The translations under genes were made by a program, and so were the position numbers. From contig NC_084834.1 of assembly GCF_033115175.1 (NCBI RefSeq), positions 90,380,462-90,444,461 on the forward strand: DNA of 64,000 nucleotides. The letters run 5' to 3'. Below, piece after piece: positions 22,590 to 34,571 of this stretch. Every line of letters begins with the position of its first letter. Within the stretch, counting starts at the first letter, position 1. Origin of the DNA: Lepus europaeus (lineage: Eukaryota > Chordata > Mammalia > Lagomorpha > Leporidae). The notes below the pieces were generated by a model, which was given only the letters and a program-made list of their open reading frames with translations, ran no database searches and was not told the origin of the DNA.

Positions 22590-22905
22590 ATTTTAAAAAG
22601 ATTTATTATTTGAAAGGTAGAGTTACAGACAAAGAGAAGGAGAGACAGAGACAGGTCTTCCATCACTGGTTCACTCTCCAAATGACTGCAATGGCCAGAG
22701 CTGGGCCGATCTGAAGCCAGGAGCTTTTTAAGGGTGTCCCACATGGGTGCATGGGCCCAAGGTTTCGTGCTATTTTCTACTGCTTTCCAAGGCCATAGCA
22801 GAGAGCTGGATTGGAAGAAGAGCAACTAGGACACAAACTGTTGCCCATAGGGAATGCTGGCACCATAGGCAGAGGCTTAGTCCACTATGCCATAGCACTG
22901 GCCCC
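22590..22905 (-). mobile_element. CSINE in duplication copy A
   Basis: Start 'AAAAAGATTTATTATTTGAA', end '..AGCACTGGCCCC'. Absent from copy B. Confidence 0.83.
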
Positions 22906-24095
22906 CATTTCTCAAATATTTAACAAATTCCTACTGTGTACTAGACAGTGTTGGGCACTGGAATATAGCAGTAACAGAAGCAAGATGTTAACTGTTTTGT
23001 GGCTTGTGTTTATATTCTCTCATATGATTATATGTTGCTTATTGCAAATATTTTTAATATTTTCTTCTTAAAGAAAAAAGTTGAATTTTCAAATAAAAAA
23101 TGAAGATCCCAAAATTTTCTGTACTGAAATAAATTTCTGTTGAGGAAATTAAACTGGTTACTAGAGACCAGGGTAAACTATCTTTTCTAACACTGAGTAG
23201 TTCAGTAGTCTCCTGAGAGAGACCAAAGAGGGTGGTTTTACTTTTGAAAAGTAATGTGCTTTCATGGTCTTACTCCCAGTTTAGATTCATCTGATCTGCT
23301 GATTAATGCAAAGATTGGGTTGTTGCTGAAAAATGGAAAAGAGTCAAGACCACCACTCACCACAGATGCTGAAGAAGTCCACCTTTGTTCATTGACCACC
23401 ACCATCCACAAGGTAAACGTCATGATGGCCTACAAAATTCCTGTCAAGGATTGATAAAGAGCTGTGGAAAATAAAATAATTGTTATTCTCAGATATGATT
23501 TTCCTGAAACTAAGTCAACCATAGTTGATATGTTTTCTTTTGTTGGTTAATTTTTAGATGGGGAAAATGAACTTTACACTTTAATGACCTGTGTGTAATT
23601 GTCCCAGTTTGTGGGTACTTGTTTGACTCACCATGGTGTTAACATCATGCACATCACTGAGCTCATGAAGCAATGGATATTTTTGTCTTTTCCCCTATGA
23701 TTAAAAACTCTTGAAATAATTCTTTTATGTTTTAGAAAATCAAGTCTTACATGACAATTATATATTGAAATGTTTTAAATTGTCTTAAAATATTTTTATA
23801 TTGGTGTGATATTAATACAGGTAAATGATTATTAGAATCACTTCGGTACTCATATAGCAAATGATTTCTTGCCCTAGTACTCAGTGATAGGGCCTAAGGA
23901 CACAAAAGTTAGCTAAGTCTTGATGTGCTTTGATTCATATGGTTAAATTTTGGTTAGACTCCCTTCCTTTCCTAACAATACACTTAAACTAAACATCATT
24001 GTAAAAGAACAGATATTGTTTGGGATTAGTTCAGTTCAACAAATATCAGATTGCAGTAGCTCTGTACACTCTTAGCCTTGTTGTCAGCTTCATTT

Positions 24096-24767
24096 TTTAA
24101 AAAAGATTTATTTTATTTATTTGAAAGGCAGAGTTAGAGAGAGAGAGGCAAGGAGAGATAGAAATTTGTCTTCCAACTGCTAGTTCACTCTGCAAATGGC
24201 CACAATGGCCAGGGTTGGACCAGGCCGAAGCCTGGAGCAGGAGCTTCATCTGAGTCTCCAATGTGAATGAGGAGTCCAAGGACTTGGGCCATCTTCCACT
24301 GCTTTCCCAGGCCATAGCAGAGAGCTGGATCAAAAGAGGAGCAGCTGGGACTCAAACCAGTGCCCATATGGGATGCCAGCACTGTAGGCAGCCTTTGCAC
24401 AAATCAAGGCCAATCTTGGCTTATGAAATTCCTAGGATAAGAAAGTCACATACTCCCATCCTGAAGGAGGATGATAATCAAGAACGCTCTGTTAAAATTA
24501 TCTGTGCTACTGGAGGCCCTGATAAGTTGCTTATGTATATTGTTATCTTTTGTGCTTTCTTTGTGCTTCTTTGTTCTGCAGCTGGTTATGTATAAATACC
24601 ACTGAGACATTAGAATAATCAAGCCTTGATCAGCCTTGTTGTCTTGACTTCATTCTCTGTGCCCTTGTCCCTCTTTTCATTCCCACTTCCTCCTTCAGGT
24701 TCCGTTCGACTGGTGCAGCAGGCCTGCACACAGCAGTGCAGGCGGAGGTTTAACCTATGCCAGTCCC
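24096..24767 (-). mobile_element. CSINE in copy A, split by a solo LTR
   Basis: Segments 24096-24382 and 24731-24767. Duplication CAGCTTCATTT at both ends. Absent from the matching place in copy B (26775). Confidence 0.82.
24383..24730 (+). mobile_element. Solo LTR (348 bp) nested in a CSINE
   Basis: It starts TGTAGGCAGCC and ends GGCCTGCACA, with duplications CAGCAC (24377-24382) and CAGCAG (24731-24736). It contains TATAAATACC near 24590. The host CSINE resumes directly after it with 'TGCAGGCGGAGGTTTAACCT'. Confidence 0.75.
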
Positions 24768-25168
24768 AGCTTCATTTCCTTCATGTACTTATAAACCACG
24801 CTTATTCCTTTGCCTTCATTAATGTGGTCACCACGTATAATCTTCCTATTATCACTTATTTTTTCAAGTTTAGTTTAAGGCAGACTTCTACAAAGACTTT
24901 TTTCTAATCTCTACCCTAAATGTTATCTCATTTTTGTAATAATTCAGTTTATTAAATGCTTTGTATTAGACATTCTTCATAAGCTCTTTATGTCTGTTAA
25001 CCCATTTAACCTTCACTTTTTTAAGTAAACACACATAGTCTGGATCCATTGATTCAAAAGTTCACATTAAGCATCTATAATGTGCAGATAGTGTGTGTGC
25101 CAAGTGTCAGGACGACTGACACAAAATCCTGGCTTCTCTGGAGCTCCGTTCTTAAAAAAAGAGAGGGA

Positions 25169-26054
25169 TTCCAATACAATCCCATCAAGATGGCATGTAC
25201 CAATGCCATTTCACTAGTCCAAGTGATCAATTTCAGTTCACAATTGATCATACTGATAGGTCTAAGAGTCAAAGGGATCACACAAACAAGACTAGTATCT
25301 GCTAATACTAACTGATAGAATCAAAAAGGAAGAGAACGATCCATCATGGGAAGTGGGATACATAGCAGACTCATAGAATGGCAGATGTCCTAAATAGCAC
25401 TCTCAGAATCAGCCCTTAAGGCATTTGGATATGGCTGAAGAGCCCATGAGAGTATTTTAGGCATGGAAAGCCAAGACACTCTGGAAAAAAAAAAAAAAAA
25501 AAAAAAAAGACCTAACTGAAAGATCTCTGCGAGTGAGATCCCAGTGGAAAGAACGGGGCCATCAAAGGAGGAGGTACCTTTCTCTGAAGGGAGGAGAGAA
25601 CTTCCACTTTGACTATGACCCTGTCGGAATAAGATCAAAGTCAGTGAACTCAAAAGGCTTCCATAGCCTTGGCAACTCATGACTAGAGCCTAGGGAGATT
25701 ACTGACACCATAAACAAGAGTGTCAATTTGTTAAGTCAACAACAGGAGTCACTGTGTACTTACTTCTCATGTAGGATCTGTCCTTAATGTGTTGTCCAAT
25801 GTGAAGTAATGCTATAACTAGTACTCAAACAGTATTTTACACTTTGTGTTTCTGTGTGGGTGCAAACTGATGAAATCTTTACTTAATATATGCTAAATCG
25901 ATCTTCTGTATATAAAGAGAATTTAAAATGAATCTTGATGTGAATGGAAGGGGAGAGGGAGCAGGAGATGGGGGGGTGCGAGTGGGAGGGAAATTATGGG
26001 GGGGAAGCCATTGTAATCCATCAACTGTACTTTGGAAATTTATATTTACTAAAT
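25169..26054 (+). mobile_element. 5'-truncated rabbit L1 (3' end)
   Basis: The target-site duplication AAAAAAAGAGAGGGA is at 25154-25168 and 26055-26069. It includes the L1 3' UTR with 'AAGCCAAGACACTCTGG', an internal A-run (25484-25508), a G-rich tract and a TACTAAATAAA tail. It lies in copy A of the tandem duplication only. Confidence 0.85.
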
Positions 26055-26349
26055 AAAAAAAGAGAGGGAAATATATGGCAGAGGCCCATGAAGTAACCAG
26101 CCAAGCCCATTTAATTGTGTCGTTTTTGGTCTTTGTGATCTCAGCCAGATGAAGCATGGGAGATAAAGCACAAGTAATGTGTGTGTTCCAGAAGACATGG
26201 CAATGCTGGAAAGGAAAGACAAAGTATTCTACAACAGGCATTCTTAAATGTTTGATGCATTTTTATTTTTATTTTCTATGCATTATTGTATGTAACACAT
26301 CTGTAGCTATATTATTATGACTTTCTTCTCAATCTTAATTATAAGATCT

Positions 26350-26684
26350 TTTTTTAAAAAAGGTTTATTTATTTATTTGAAAGTTGGAATTACAGAGAGA
26401 GAAGGAGAGGCAGAGAGAGAGAGAGAGAGAGAGAGGTCTTTCATTTGCTGGTTCACTCCCCAATTGGCTGCAACAGCCAGAGCTGCACTGATCCGAAACC
26501 AGGAGCTAGGATCTTCTTCTAGGTCTCCAATGTGGGTCCAGGGTCCCAACCATCTTCTGCTTTCCCAGGCCATAGCAGAGATCTGGATAGGAAGTGGAGC
26601 AGCTGGGACTTGAACTGGTGCCCATATGAGATGTTGGCACTGTAGGCAGAGGCTTTAACCTGCTACACCACAACACTGGGCCCA
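26350..26684 (-). mobile_element. CSINE in duplication copy B
   Basis: Start 'AAAAAAGGTTTATTTATTTA', end '..ACACTGGGCCC'. AAGATC flanks it on both sides. Copy A has a different CSINE near the same site. Confidence 0.82.
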
Positions 26685-27217
26685 GAAGATCATTTTAAAA
26701 GAACAAATGTTATTTAGGGGATGAGTTATGTTTAGCAAATACCAGATTGTGTTACCTTTGCACACACTTAGGCTTATTGCCAGCTTCACTTCCTTTATTT
26801 ACTTAAATATCATGCTTATTCTTTTGTTTTCATTGATACAGTCACCGGTTCTATCTTTCTATCAGGTCATAATCAGTTTAAGGCAGGCTTCTAGGATGTC
26901 TTATCTAATGTCTAATTGTTACCTCATTTGGTAATAATTCAGTTTATTAAATACTTGGTATTAGACATTGTTCTAAATTCTGTATCTGCTCACTCATTTA
27001 ACCTTCCCTTGTATTAAGCAAACACACATAGTCTGCATCCATTCATTCAAAAACTGCTCATTAAGCATCTATAAATGTGCAGAGTAGTGTGTGCCGAGTG
27101 CCAGGACGACCTACACAAAGAGCAGGCCTGGCAGAGGTCCATGAAGTAACCAGTCAGGCCCATTTAACTGTGTCATTTTTGGGTCTTTGTGATCTCAGCC
27201 AGATGAAGCATGGCTCT

Positions 27218-27765
27218 GACCCAGCTGTGTGCTTGCTGAGAGTAGAGGGCCAAGGCTTCTGTTCTTCACCCCTCAGTGCCAGCCCAAGCAGCGCCAATAT
27301 TGAGTGGAGGGTGCGGTGAGGGCTGCAACTCCGTACCCTGGAGAGGGGAGGTCACGTGACAGGTCTACTGGCTGGACAAGAGCAGTCACAGGTGTGTTTT
27401 CCTAAGAAGAAAATGAATTATACTCACATGGAAGTGAGTGAGGTAGAGCCTAAAGTCAGGGTTCCAGACAACATCAGCTGTAGTGTACAGTGAACCCTGG
27501 GCAGATGAAAAACTTCAAGTGAATTCTAGGACTGTTCCTGACCTCTGGCATCCAAAACATGGGTTGAGAATGAAAGCAGAAATAGAGCCTTAGGAGAAAC
27601 ACAGAGATGAGCATTCTGGTTGTCTTTTGGGAAACATGATTGCAAATCTTTATGAGAGTGACTACGTCCTAGCTCTAGAGACAGATCATTGTCCCTCCAC
27701 TCCTCCTCGACTTTGGGAGCTGATGTAATCCCATGCAACTCTTGCTTTATAAAAAAACAAAAGAG
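27218..27765. other. No recognised feature
   Basis: Unique-looking DNA right of the tandem duplication. Confidence 0.5.
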
Positions 27766-28104
27766 GGGCCGGCGCCGTGGCTTAACAGGCTAATCCTCCG
27801 CCTTGCGGCGCCGGCACACCGGGTTCTAGTCCCGGTTGGGATGCCAGATTCTATCCCGGTTGCCCCTCTTCCAGGCCAGCTCTCTGCTATGGCCTGGGAA
27901 GGCAGTGGAGGATGGCCCAAGTCCTTGGGCCCTGCACCCGCATGGGAGACCAGGAGAAGCACCTGGCTCCTGGCTTCAGATCAGCACGATGCGCCAGCTG
28001 CGGCGGCCATTGGAGGGTGAGCCAATGGCAAAAAGGAAGACCTTTCTCTCTGTCTCTCTCTCTCAGTATCCACTCTGCCTGTTTAAAAAAAAAAAAAAAA
28101 AAAA
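27766..28104 (+). mobile_element. CSINE, young subtype
   Basis: Head 'GGGGCCGGCGCCGTGGCTTA', 22-base A-tail, AAAGAG at both sides. Confidence 0.88.
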
Positions 28105-28110
28105 GAGGAT

Positions 28111-28430
28111 TGTTAGCAAAATGGCATAGTCTGTGGCACCATCTATGCCCCAGATACCATCTTAGGCTCTGGCCCTTGTAACCACATTGCACAGTAGGCC
28201 TTGGTCCTAAGTTCCATGGTCCAACCACCAGTGTCAGCTCCATCCCACACGAATGGGATTCGTTACTCCTACTTCTCTACCCAACCCCCGACAAAGGTAT
28301 ATTGGGACCCATTTCCCAGACATGTGTCCTCTTTTCCCTTCTTCACCCCTTCCCTCTGGTCTGTTTGGTTTGCCCACCAAGAAACCTTGTCCTTTTTTTA
28401 AAAAAATGACTACTTCCAAAAACATTAAAT
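28111..28430 (+). mobile_element. LTR fragment of the same family as 33928-34310
   Basis: It shares the start 'TGTTAGCAAAATGGCA', the block 'CCAACCACCAGTGTCAGCTCC' (first 20 bases) and 'AATGGGATTC' with the LTR at 33.9 kb. The 3' end is unclear, possibly ..CATTCTTACA near 28503. Confidence 0.55.
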
Positions 28431-29470
28431 ATCCTTCTACTACAAGATGACAAGTAGTAAAATAAATTCTCTTCTAAACTGGCCAGTAGCAACATTCTTA
28501 CATATTAAGTGATAACACTTAAACACCCATCATCTCTGTCTGTTTGGCAAGTAAAATGATCCTATCGTCACTACTTTTGTGACTAATTACAGTACTGCCT
28601 TGAAGAGTTGAGTCCAGAACTTAATGCTGTGGATGGCAATACTCATCCGTGTAGCAGGAGCTGCCCTCCACTCTATTGCCTGCAACTCCCTCTGCGGCAG
28701 CAGTTCTGCATCAGCTGGTCCTGCTTCCTTGCAAACAGCACAAACCGGCTACGCAAAGGCCAACAAACCACTGTCAGAGGTTTCCCAGGACCCAGTCATG
28801 ACTTTTTTTAACCCTTTAAAGATTAGGTAGCAATTAAAAATGTACATTTTAGGATTCACTGATGAGCCCAGGTAGGAGCTTGATTGGTAAGGGTAGGCTG
28901 ATAAAACTTTGGCCTATGGCTCAGGGGACTTGTTCCACTCTCCTTCTCTCTCATGGGGCTCCCCTTAGGAGGAAGACATTTAAACCTGAAGCCGAAGATT
29001 TGGGACTGGCTTCCACACATCATTCAACGCAGAGAAGCCAAGATTCCTAGAGAGGGAACTCCAGTCAGGTCTGCACTCTGGCTCATTTCTGCTTACTGCA
29101 GGTGGAGGAATGAAAACTTTACTGGAGCCCACTAAAGTCCAAAGTCCAGTCCAGAAGAGACTGAACCACACCTGACCCTCAGGGTGCTTGGGGACCCTTC
29201 TCCCAGTGCCAGCAAGCAGAGAAGTCAGCCTGCATGGCGGTGCTTAAACAACATTGCCCAGACTGGGTGGTTTTCTCGAATCCAAACACCCATCAAGTGT
29301 CAACAGGAAGCATTTTTTTCTTATGCATCAGATGGTTCTGTTCCCTGGGTCTCCTGCTGCTGTTAGAGGGCCAGTGGCCATCCAGGACTCTGAAGGCTGA
29401 TCTCTACAGCTTTCACATTGCCACTTCTGCAACATTCCAATGTTTGGCAAGTCCTACGGTTCAGGGAGTG
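28431..29470. other. No recognised gene
   Basis: Several short frames, none with a recognisable product. It may hold an old LTR remnant. Confidence 0.45.
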
Positions 29471-29801
29471 CAGTTGTCCCCCCTATAATCCGGGGATTGG
29501 TTCCAGATCTCTGTCTGTGGGTACCAAATTCTGCAGACACCCATATCCCTTCCATAAAATGCTGTAGCATTGGCCTTTCATCTCCTCACATCCTCCATAT
29601 AATGTAAGTCATCTCTAGATTACTGTATAGTACATAATACTATGACTTCTGTGTAAGTGCTTAGTATACCATAGGTTTAGTGAGTACTGACAAATAAAAC
29701 AATTAATGTTCAGTACAGATGCAATTCTTGTTTTCAAATATCCTTAATTCTCTATTGGTTGAACCTGGGGATGCAGGATATGCAGATACAGAGGCCAACT
29801 G
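29471..29801 (+). mobile_element. Tigger-derived MITE (MER2/MER44-like DNA transposon)
   Basis: Terminal inverted repeats CAGTTGTCCCCC and ..GGCCAACTG are followed by TA. Inside are 'GGGGATTGGTTCCAGATCTC', 'CATCTCTAGATTACTGTATA' and 'TTCAGTACAGATGCAATTCT'. It is non-coding. Confidence 0.7.
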
Positions 29802-30639
29802 TATACATCATTTCTTGTTTTTGAGTGTAGAGAGCCTTAATCTACTTTGTTCTGCTGTGACACAATACCTCACACTGGGTCATTTACAAGCACTGGAAAT
29901 TGATTTGGCTCATGGTTCTGGAGCATATGAAGTTCAAGACAGTGACACAGGGCGGGGATCAGGCTGATCAGAGTAGACAGCACTGTCCAGTGGGGCCACA
30001 ACTCACAGTAGGTTCTGTCACTCATGTGGCACATTAGGCATCAGGAGATGAGCTATCACTTAGAGCCTTTTCACTGTGGCTCCTAGAAGCCTAGAATCTG
30101 ACTGTCCGAAGCCTAGAGTCTGGCTCCTTAAAGTAACAGGCATCTCCGGCCCGCCCTGGGAGCTGTTGCAAAGCTACTGAACGAGAGTTGGCAGTAGGCC
30201 CCTCACTGAGGGAAGGGTCCAGCACCAGCCCCGTCAGGGAGAAGAGTGGGTTTGAATGAGCACCAAATCCGGAGGCAGATGGTGATGGAGCCTCATGTAC
30301 TGGCCAGGTACCGATTGTGCAGCCCGCTTAAACAGAATGTGGTCTCGCAGAGATGGGAATTTTTTTCTCCTCCATGGGGAAGCATTGCTGACTTGTGGAA
30401 ATGCCGCGGGGGTCAGGTACCTGACACACCTAAGAACTGGCAGTTTGGTATGCGGCCCTCAGTTTCTTAACTCCGCCGAACCTCAGGTTACCTGTTAACA
30501 TGGAAGTAATGATTCTTATGTCACCAGGTGATGCTGAGGAAACCAGTCCGTAAAGTGCCTGTAGTTGCGGTAAACGTGAGGCAGACCTGTCTCTCTGCCT
30601 CTCAAATACATTTTTGCCCTTCCGCCGCCTGGCATGTTA

Positions 30640-30775
30640 TGACAACAAGAAGGCCCCTCGCAGTGTGGACCCTCGACCTTGAACTTCCTAACCTCCAGAA
30701 CTGTGAATCAAATCCATTTCTAGGGTGTGCATGTTACCCAATGTGAGCTAATCTGTTAGAGCACCACAAAACCGT
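30640..30775 (+). mobile_element. MaLR-like LTR 3' fragment
   Basis: 'CTCCAGAACTGTGAATCAAA' and 'TAATCTGTTAGAGCACCACA' resemble MaLR LTR ends. Related old repeat text may begin near 29830. Confidence 0.4.
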
Positions 30776-31245
30776 TTAAGGCATTCTAAGTTGAAAATCA
30801 GTAAGTGGGAATATGAACACATGCTTAGAAGTATGGTAATAACCACCAAAGGAACAGAAGAGATTATGAAACAGGGAGCTACACTGGAGCTGGGATACAA
30901 AGGCAGGTGGGGAATTTACTCTTCCCTGTTGGATGTTTTCTACGTATGTATGCATTCATCGTAGCCCATGTAAGTTAAAAGGAAAAAACCAAAACAGTAA
31001 ACTTGCTGCAGCTGCAGCTCTTGTTTCCTCACCATGCAGAGCGGCAGCCATGCCCCCATACTCAAGACCAGACCCCATAGAGACAGGAGGGAGCAAAGGC
31101 GGGCAACAGAAGACATCCCGGCCAAGGTGCAGGCTTCCTGAGGTCTTTCTGCCTGGTGCTCCAGTTCTGTCTTTTCACTGGCCCAACCCCTTGCAGGACT
31201 AATTTCTGACTACTTGAATCTGTGATATTCAGAAACTCCTTCATG
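30776..31245. other. No recognised feature
   Basis: Plain sequence; no support for a gene. Confidence 0.5.
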
Positions 31246-31574
31246 TTTTTTTAAAGATTTATTTTATTTCTTTGAAAGACAGAGTTACAGAGAGAAGCAG
31301 AGGCAGAGAAAGAGATCCGCTGGTTCACTCCCCCAGATGGTGGCAACAACAGGAGCTGTGTCAATCTGAAGCCAGGAGCCAAGAGCCAGGAGCCTCCTCC
31401 GGGTCTCCCATGTCGGTGCAGGGGCCCAAGGACCTCGGCCATCCTCTACTGCTTTCCCAAGCCATAGCAGATAGCTGGATTGGAAGAGGAGCAGCCAGGA
31501 CTAGAACTGGCGCCCATATGGGGTGCCGGCGCTGCAGGCAAGGGCTTTAACCTGCTGTACCACAGCGCCAGTCC
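31246..31574 (-). mobile_element. CSINE
   Basis: Perfect duplication CTCCTTCATGTTTT on both sides. Confidence 0.88.
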
Positions 31575-31884
31575 CTCTCCTTCATGTTTTACTGCACACT
31601 GGGATCCTTCTGTTAACCCTGGCAAGAGGACCTTCACTCACTGGCTGTTCCTGTATTGTAATATTTTAGATTCTTGGTTATAGTCTATTTCTGGCCGGGA
31701 AAGGTGAACTTGATCTGGCTGGCTGGGAATGAACAGTCCATGGCAGAGTGATGACAGTTACTGTTATCACAGTAAGTAAATGTGATCTATGAAGCTAACA
31801 CAGGTCTGAGGGAGTACAGTGGTGGTCACGACTCCATTCCTCATGTTCCGCAGAGAAGTCACCTCCACTTCCAAGAGGCAGCAG

Positions 31885-32370
31885 AAGAACTATGGGCTTT
31901 GGGATTGCTGGGTACATTCTGGATGTTTGAACTTGGGCAACTTACTCGGTGTTTCTGAATGTCCTGTCTAAAATGGGGACAACATGGCCAGTGTCACGGC
32001 TCACTAGGCTAATCGTCTGCCTGTGGCGCCGGCACCCCGGGTTCTAGTCCTGGTTGGGGTGCCAGATTCTGTCCCGGTTGCCCCTCTTCCAGGCCAGCTC
32101 TCTGCTGTGGCCCGGGAGTGCAGTGGAGGATGGCCCAAGTCCTTGGGCCCTGCACCCGCATGGGAGACCATGAGGAAGCATCTGGCTCCTGGCTTTGGAT
32201 TGCGGCCATTTAGGGGGTGAATCAACGGAAAAAGGAAGACCTTTCTCTCTGTCTCTCTCTTACTGTCTAACTCTGCCTGTCGAAAAAAAAGGGGAGGGGA
32301 ACAACAGCCCTTAAAGGGTTGTGGTGAAGATGGAGATAATGCACATAATAAGCTAATCCCACACCTGAGT
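31885..32370 (-). repeat. MIR element split by a CSINE
   Basis: 'TGAACTTGGGCAACTTACTC' and 'TAAAATGGGGACAACA' on the left and 'AAGGGTTGTGGTGAAGATGG' on the right of the CSINE form a MIR in minus orientation. Confidence 0.6.
31985..32298 (+). mobile_element. CSINE, young subtype, inside a MIR
   Basis: Head 'GGCCAGTGTCACGGCTCACT', short A-run ending at 32290; ACAAC(A) repeated at each side. Confidence 0.83.
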
Positions 32371-32729
32371 ATCTCATGACCCACCCAGTGAGCTCAAGAT
32401 GCCCATCAGTACTCCCTCTGTGGCCTAGACAGTGCTGCTGGGAGATTCTCCTCTGGGACTCACTGGGCAGCAGAAGAGCTGTAAAACCTTCCTTCTGGAT
32501 CCAGGCCTCCCTTGCCACACCCTTCTCCCTTCATGGCTCTGGCTGCTCCTTGCTCCAGAGGACTCATCCTTTGGGATACAGACTTCTTCATTCCTTCGCC
32601 TCATGGCTCTCCCCAGGTTTCAGTACCAGTATCCAAGACCACAGCCTTCAGCCCAAACCTCCCAGTTCCCCTGCAACCCCAGTCCCCACTCAGAAGGAGC
32701 CAGCTGGCAGGTGTGAAGCACCTCTCTGG
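32371..32729. other. No recognised gene
   Basis: A 151-codon plus-strand frame (32376-32831) covers it, but its composition is low-information and it matches nothing I know. Confidence 0.45.
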
Positions 32730-33050
32730 AGCCTGGCATATGGTGATCATATGAGGGTACGGAGAGTGGGACGGAGTCCATCAAAAGACCTTATTTGCAA
32801 TCTTTTATCCTGTCTGGCTTACTCAGGGTAAAACAAAGAGCCATCAGAAGGGTGAGACACCTAAACTACTTTACAATGAACTGTGAGCTCAGTAGGAATC
32901 ATAAGATTGGAAACTTTCAAGGAGTGGGCAGGTAGGCACTTTTGATCTTGCTGAAGACAACCCTTTGGGGAAAGCAAGCACTCTACACCCCAAATTTGCA
33001 CTGGGATCACCCTGACTGCCTATAAATCCATCTGACTCCTCACATTCCCC
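32730..33050 (-). mobile_element. Possible ERV polypurine tract and LTR
   Basis: On the minus strand 'GAGGGGGGAATGTGAGGAG' looks like a polypurine tract followed by an LTR start (TG) near 33048. Downstream there is TATA-like GGATAAAAG (about 32815). No far boundary or duplication was found. Confidence 0.3.
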
Positions 33051-33263
33051 CCTCAAGAGGAATGGACCCTAACTTTGTTAGGGGAACTGGACGATAATTG
33101 CTCTGGCTGCTTCAGGCTGAAAAGGGGGGTCCTTGGGATTGAAGTCAAGATAGGGTTCCAGCAGGAGGTGGCTTCTCAGCAGGAGGTGGCTTCTCGAGGG
33201 GGACGGCAGTGCCAGCTTGCAGAAACTGCTTCCATCTGAAGTTTCATGTGCACAGCCATCTAG

Positions 33264-33586
33264 AATTTTCCAGTTTCTTTTATTTATTTATTTATTTATT
33301 CATTTATTTGACAGAGTTACAGACAGAGTGAGAGACAGAGAGAAAGGTCTTCTTCCCTTGGTTCACTCCCCAAATGGCTGCAACAGCTGGCGCTGCGCTG
33401 ATCTGAAGCCAGGAGCCAGGTGCTTCTTCCTGGTCTCCCATGTGGGTGCAGGGGCCCAAGCACTTGGGCCATCCCCCACTGCTTTCCCAGGACTAGAACC
33501 AGCAACCAGGACTAGAACCCAGCGCCCATATGGGATGCCGGCACCACAGGCGGAGGATCAACCTGGTGCACCACGGTGCCAGTCCC
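33264..33586 (-). mobile_element. CSINE
   Basis: Duplication CTAGAATTTTCC lies on both sides. Start (TTTA)n. Confidence 0.87.
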
Positions 33587-33587
33587 T

Positions 33588-34365
33588 AGAATTTTCCTGT
33601 TTCAAAATGAATCTAACAAGCAGTTTAAACTCAGAGAGTCTAAAACAAAGGACATAGTCACTATTAGAGGATCTAAGAAAGATGCTGTCTAAACCACAAG
33701 TTTTCTCATTTAGAGGCAAAGAGAAACTGACAGAAGGGGACCTAATAATAATCAAATGGGCTTTAAGGCCTGGCCAGGTATGAGGCCCAGGCCTATCTAT
33801 CTCTTCACATGGGGTACCAGAAGAGACATCATAAGGGAGGTATGAACCTCTTTAGGGAAGGCACCCTGTTGACTTCCATTACCTAACTGGCCTGGGAAGA
33901 GAGCTGGCTTGAAGAGAAGGTAGGTGGTGTTAGTAAAATGGCAGTCTTAACCATGGCATGATTTACACCCTGACACCATCCTAGGCTCTAGACCCCGCCG
34001 CCATTGCTGGAAGCCAGGTGGCCACATGGCCCAACCACCAGTGTCAGCTCCACCTCCATCCTAATGGGATTCACTGCCCCTACTTCCCTGCCTGCCCCCG
34101 GTGGAGTTTTAAAAGGACCTGTTCTGAACTTGTGGCTCTGTTTCTCGTCATCTCCTGATCTCTCTCAGTCTCTTGATTTTTCTCACTCACTCTCTCACAC
34201 TCTCCTTCTCTCTTTTTTCCATCTTCACCCCTACCCTCCATTCTGTCAGGTTTCCCCCATTAACCCTTTCCCTTACTCTTGTTTTTGGTGTGCTTTGTGG
34301 CAGCCTTACAGGTGGCATCTCTAAAAGGATATTTATAGTTCTGCCTGCGATGTTGCTGACCCTAC
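33588..34365 (-). mobile_element. Fragment of the same ORF2-less element's 3' region (interrupted by an LTR)
   Basis: Read on the minus strand, 34316-34365 and 33640-33922 match 41735-42065 of the ORF1-only element (for example GTTGCTGACCCTACTT, CTTCCC..GGAGGTTCA and ATGTGAAGAGATAGATAGG). That segment is not in the standard L1 tails at 25.2 or 49.5 kb. An LTR splits it at 33928-34310 and a CSINE lies beside it at 33264-33586. Confidence 0.7.
33928..34310 (+). mobile_element. Solo LTR (383 bp) with 5-bp target-site duplication
   Basis: The LTR starts TGTTAGTAAAATGG and ends ..GCAGCCTTACA, flanked by GGTGG at 33923-33927 and 34311-34315. It has a TATA-like TTTTAAAAGG near 34105. It interrupts the half-L1 3' fragment. 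A relative lies at about 28111-28430. The 5-bp duplication fits ERV1 or ERVL/MaLR-type integration. Confidence 0.7.
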
Positions 34366-34571
34366 TTGTCTCAAAATGTCTTTAAAACTAATAATTGCTG
34401 TATCAGAAAGTCACACTCACATATAAGCATTCATCCAGTATTCCCATATCTAGACAATTTTCAAAGATGTTTGACATCTTTCCCTTGAATGGAAACAGTA
34501 GGGTTGATACAGGTTACATTTAGAGGACTTTTGGTACACAGATAAATTCTAAGACAATAAAGATTTTGGAT

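Larger units (their letters stand above)
22400..27217. repeat. Diverged tandem duplication
   Basis: Copy A is 22400-26160 and copy B 26160-27217. Matching blocks: 22405-22590 with 26166-26350; 23996-24095 with 26690-26775; 24768-25150 with 26775-27125; and 26070-26160 with 27127-27217. Shared words include CACAAGTAATGTG, TAAACACACATAGTCTG and GTGATCTCAGCCAGATGAAG. Copy B lacks about 1 kb (22930-23990), and copy A has gained two CSINEs, an LTR and an L1. No gene is recognised in it. Confidence 0.8.

Noticed and set aside
32376-32831. 151-codon plus-strand frame
   Set aside because: No recognisable motif, no splice context, low-complexity Ser/Pro/Leu composition.
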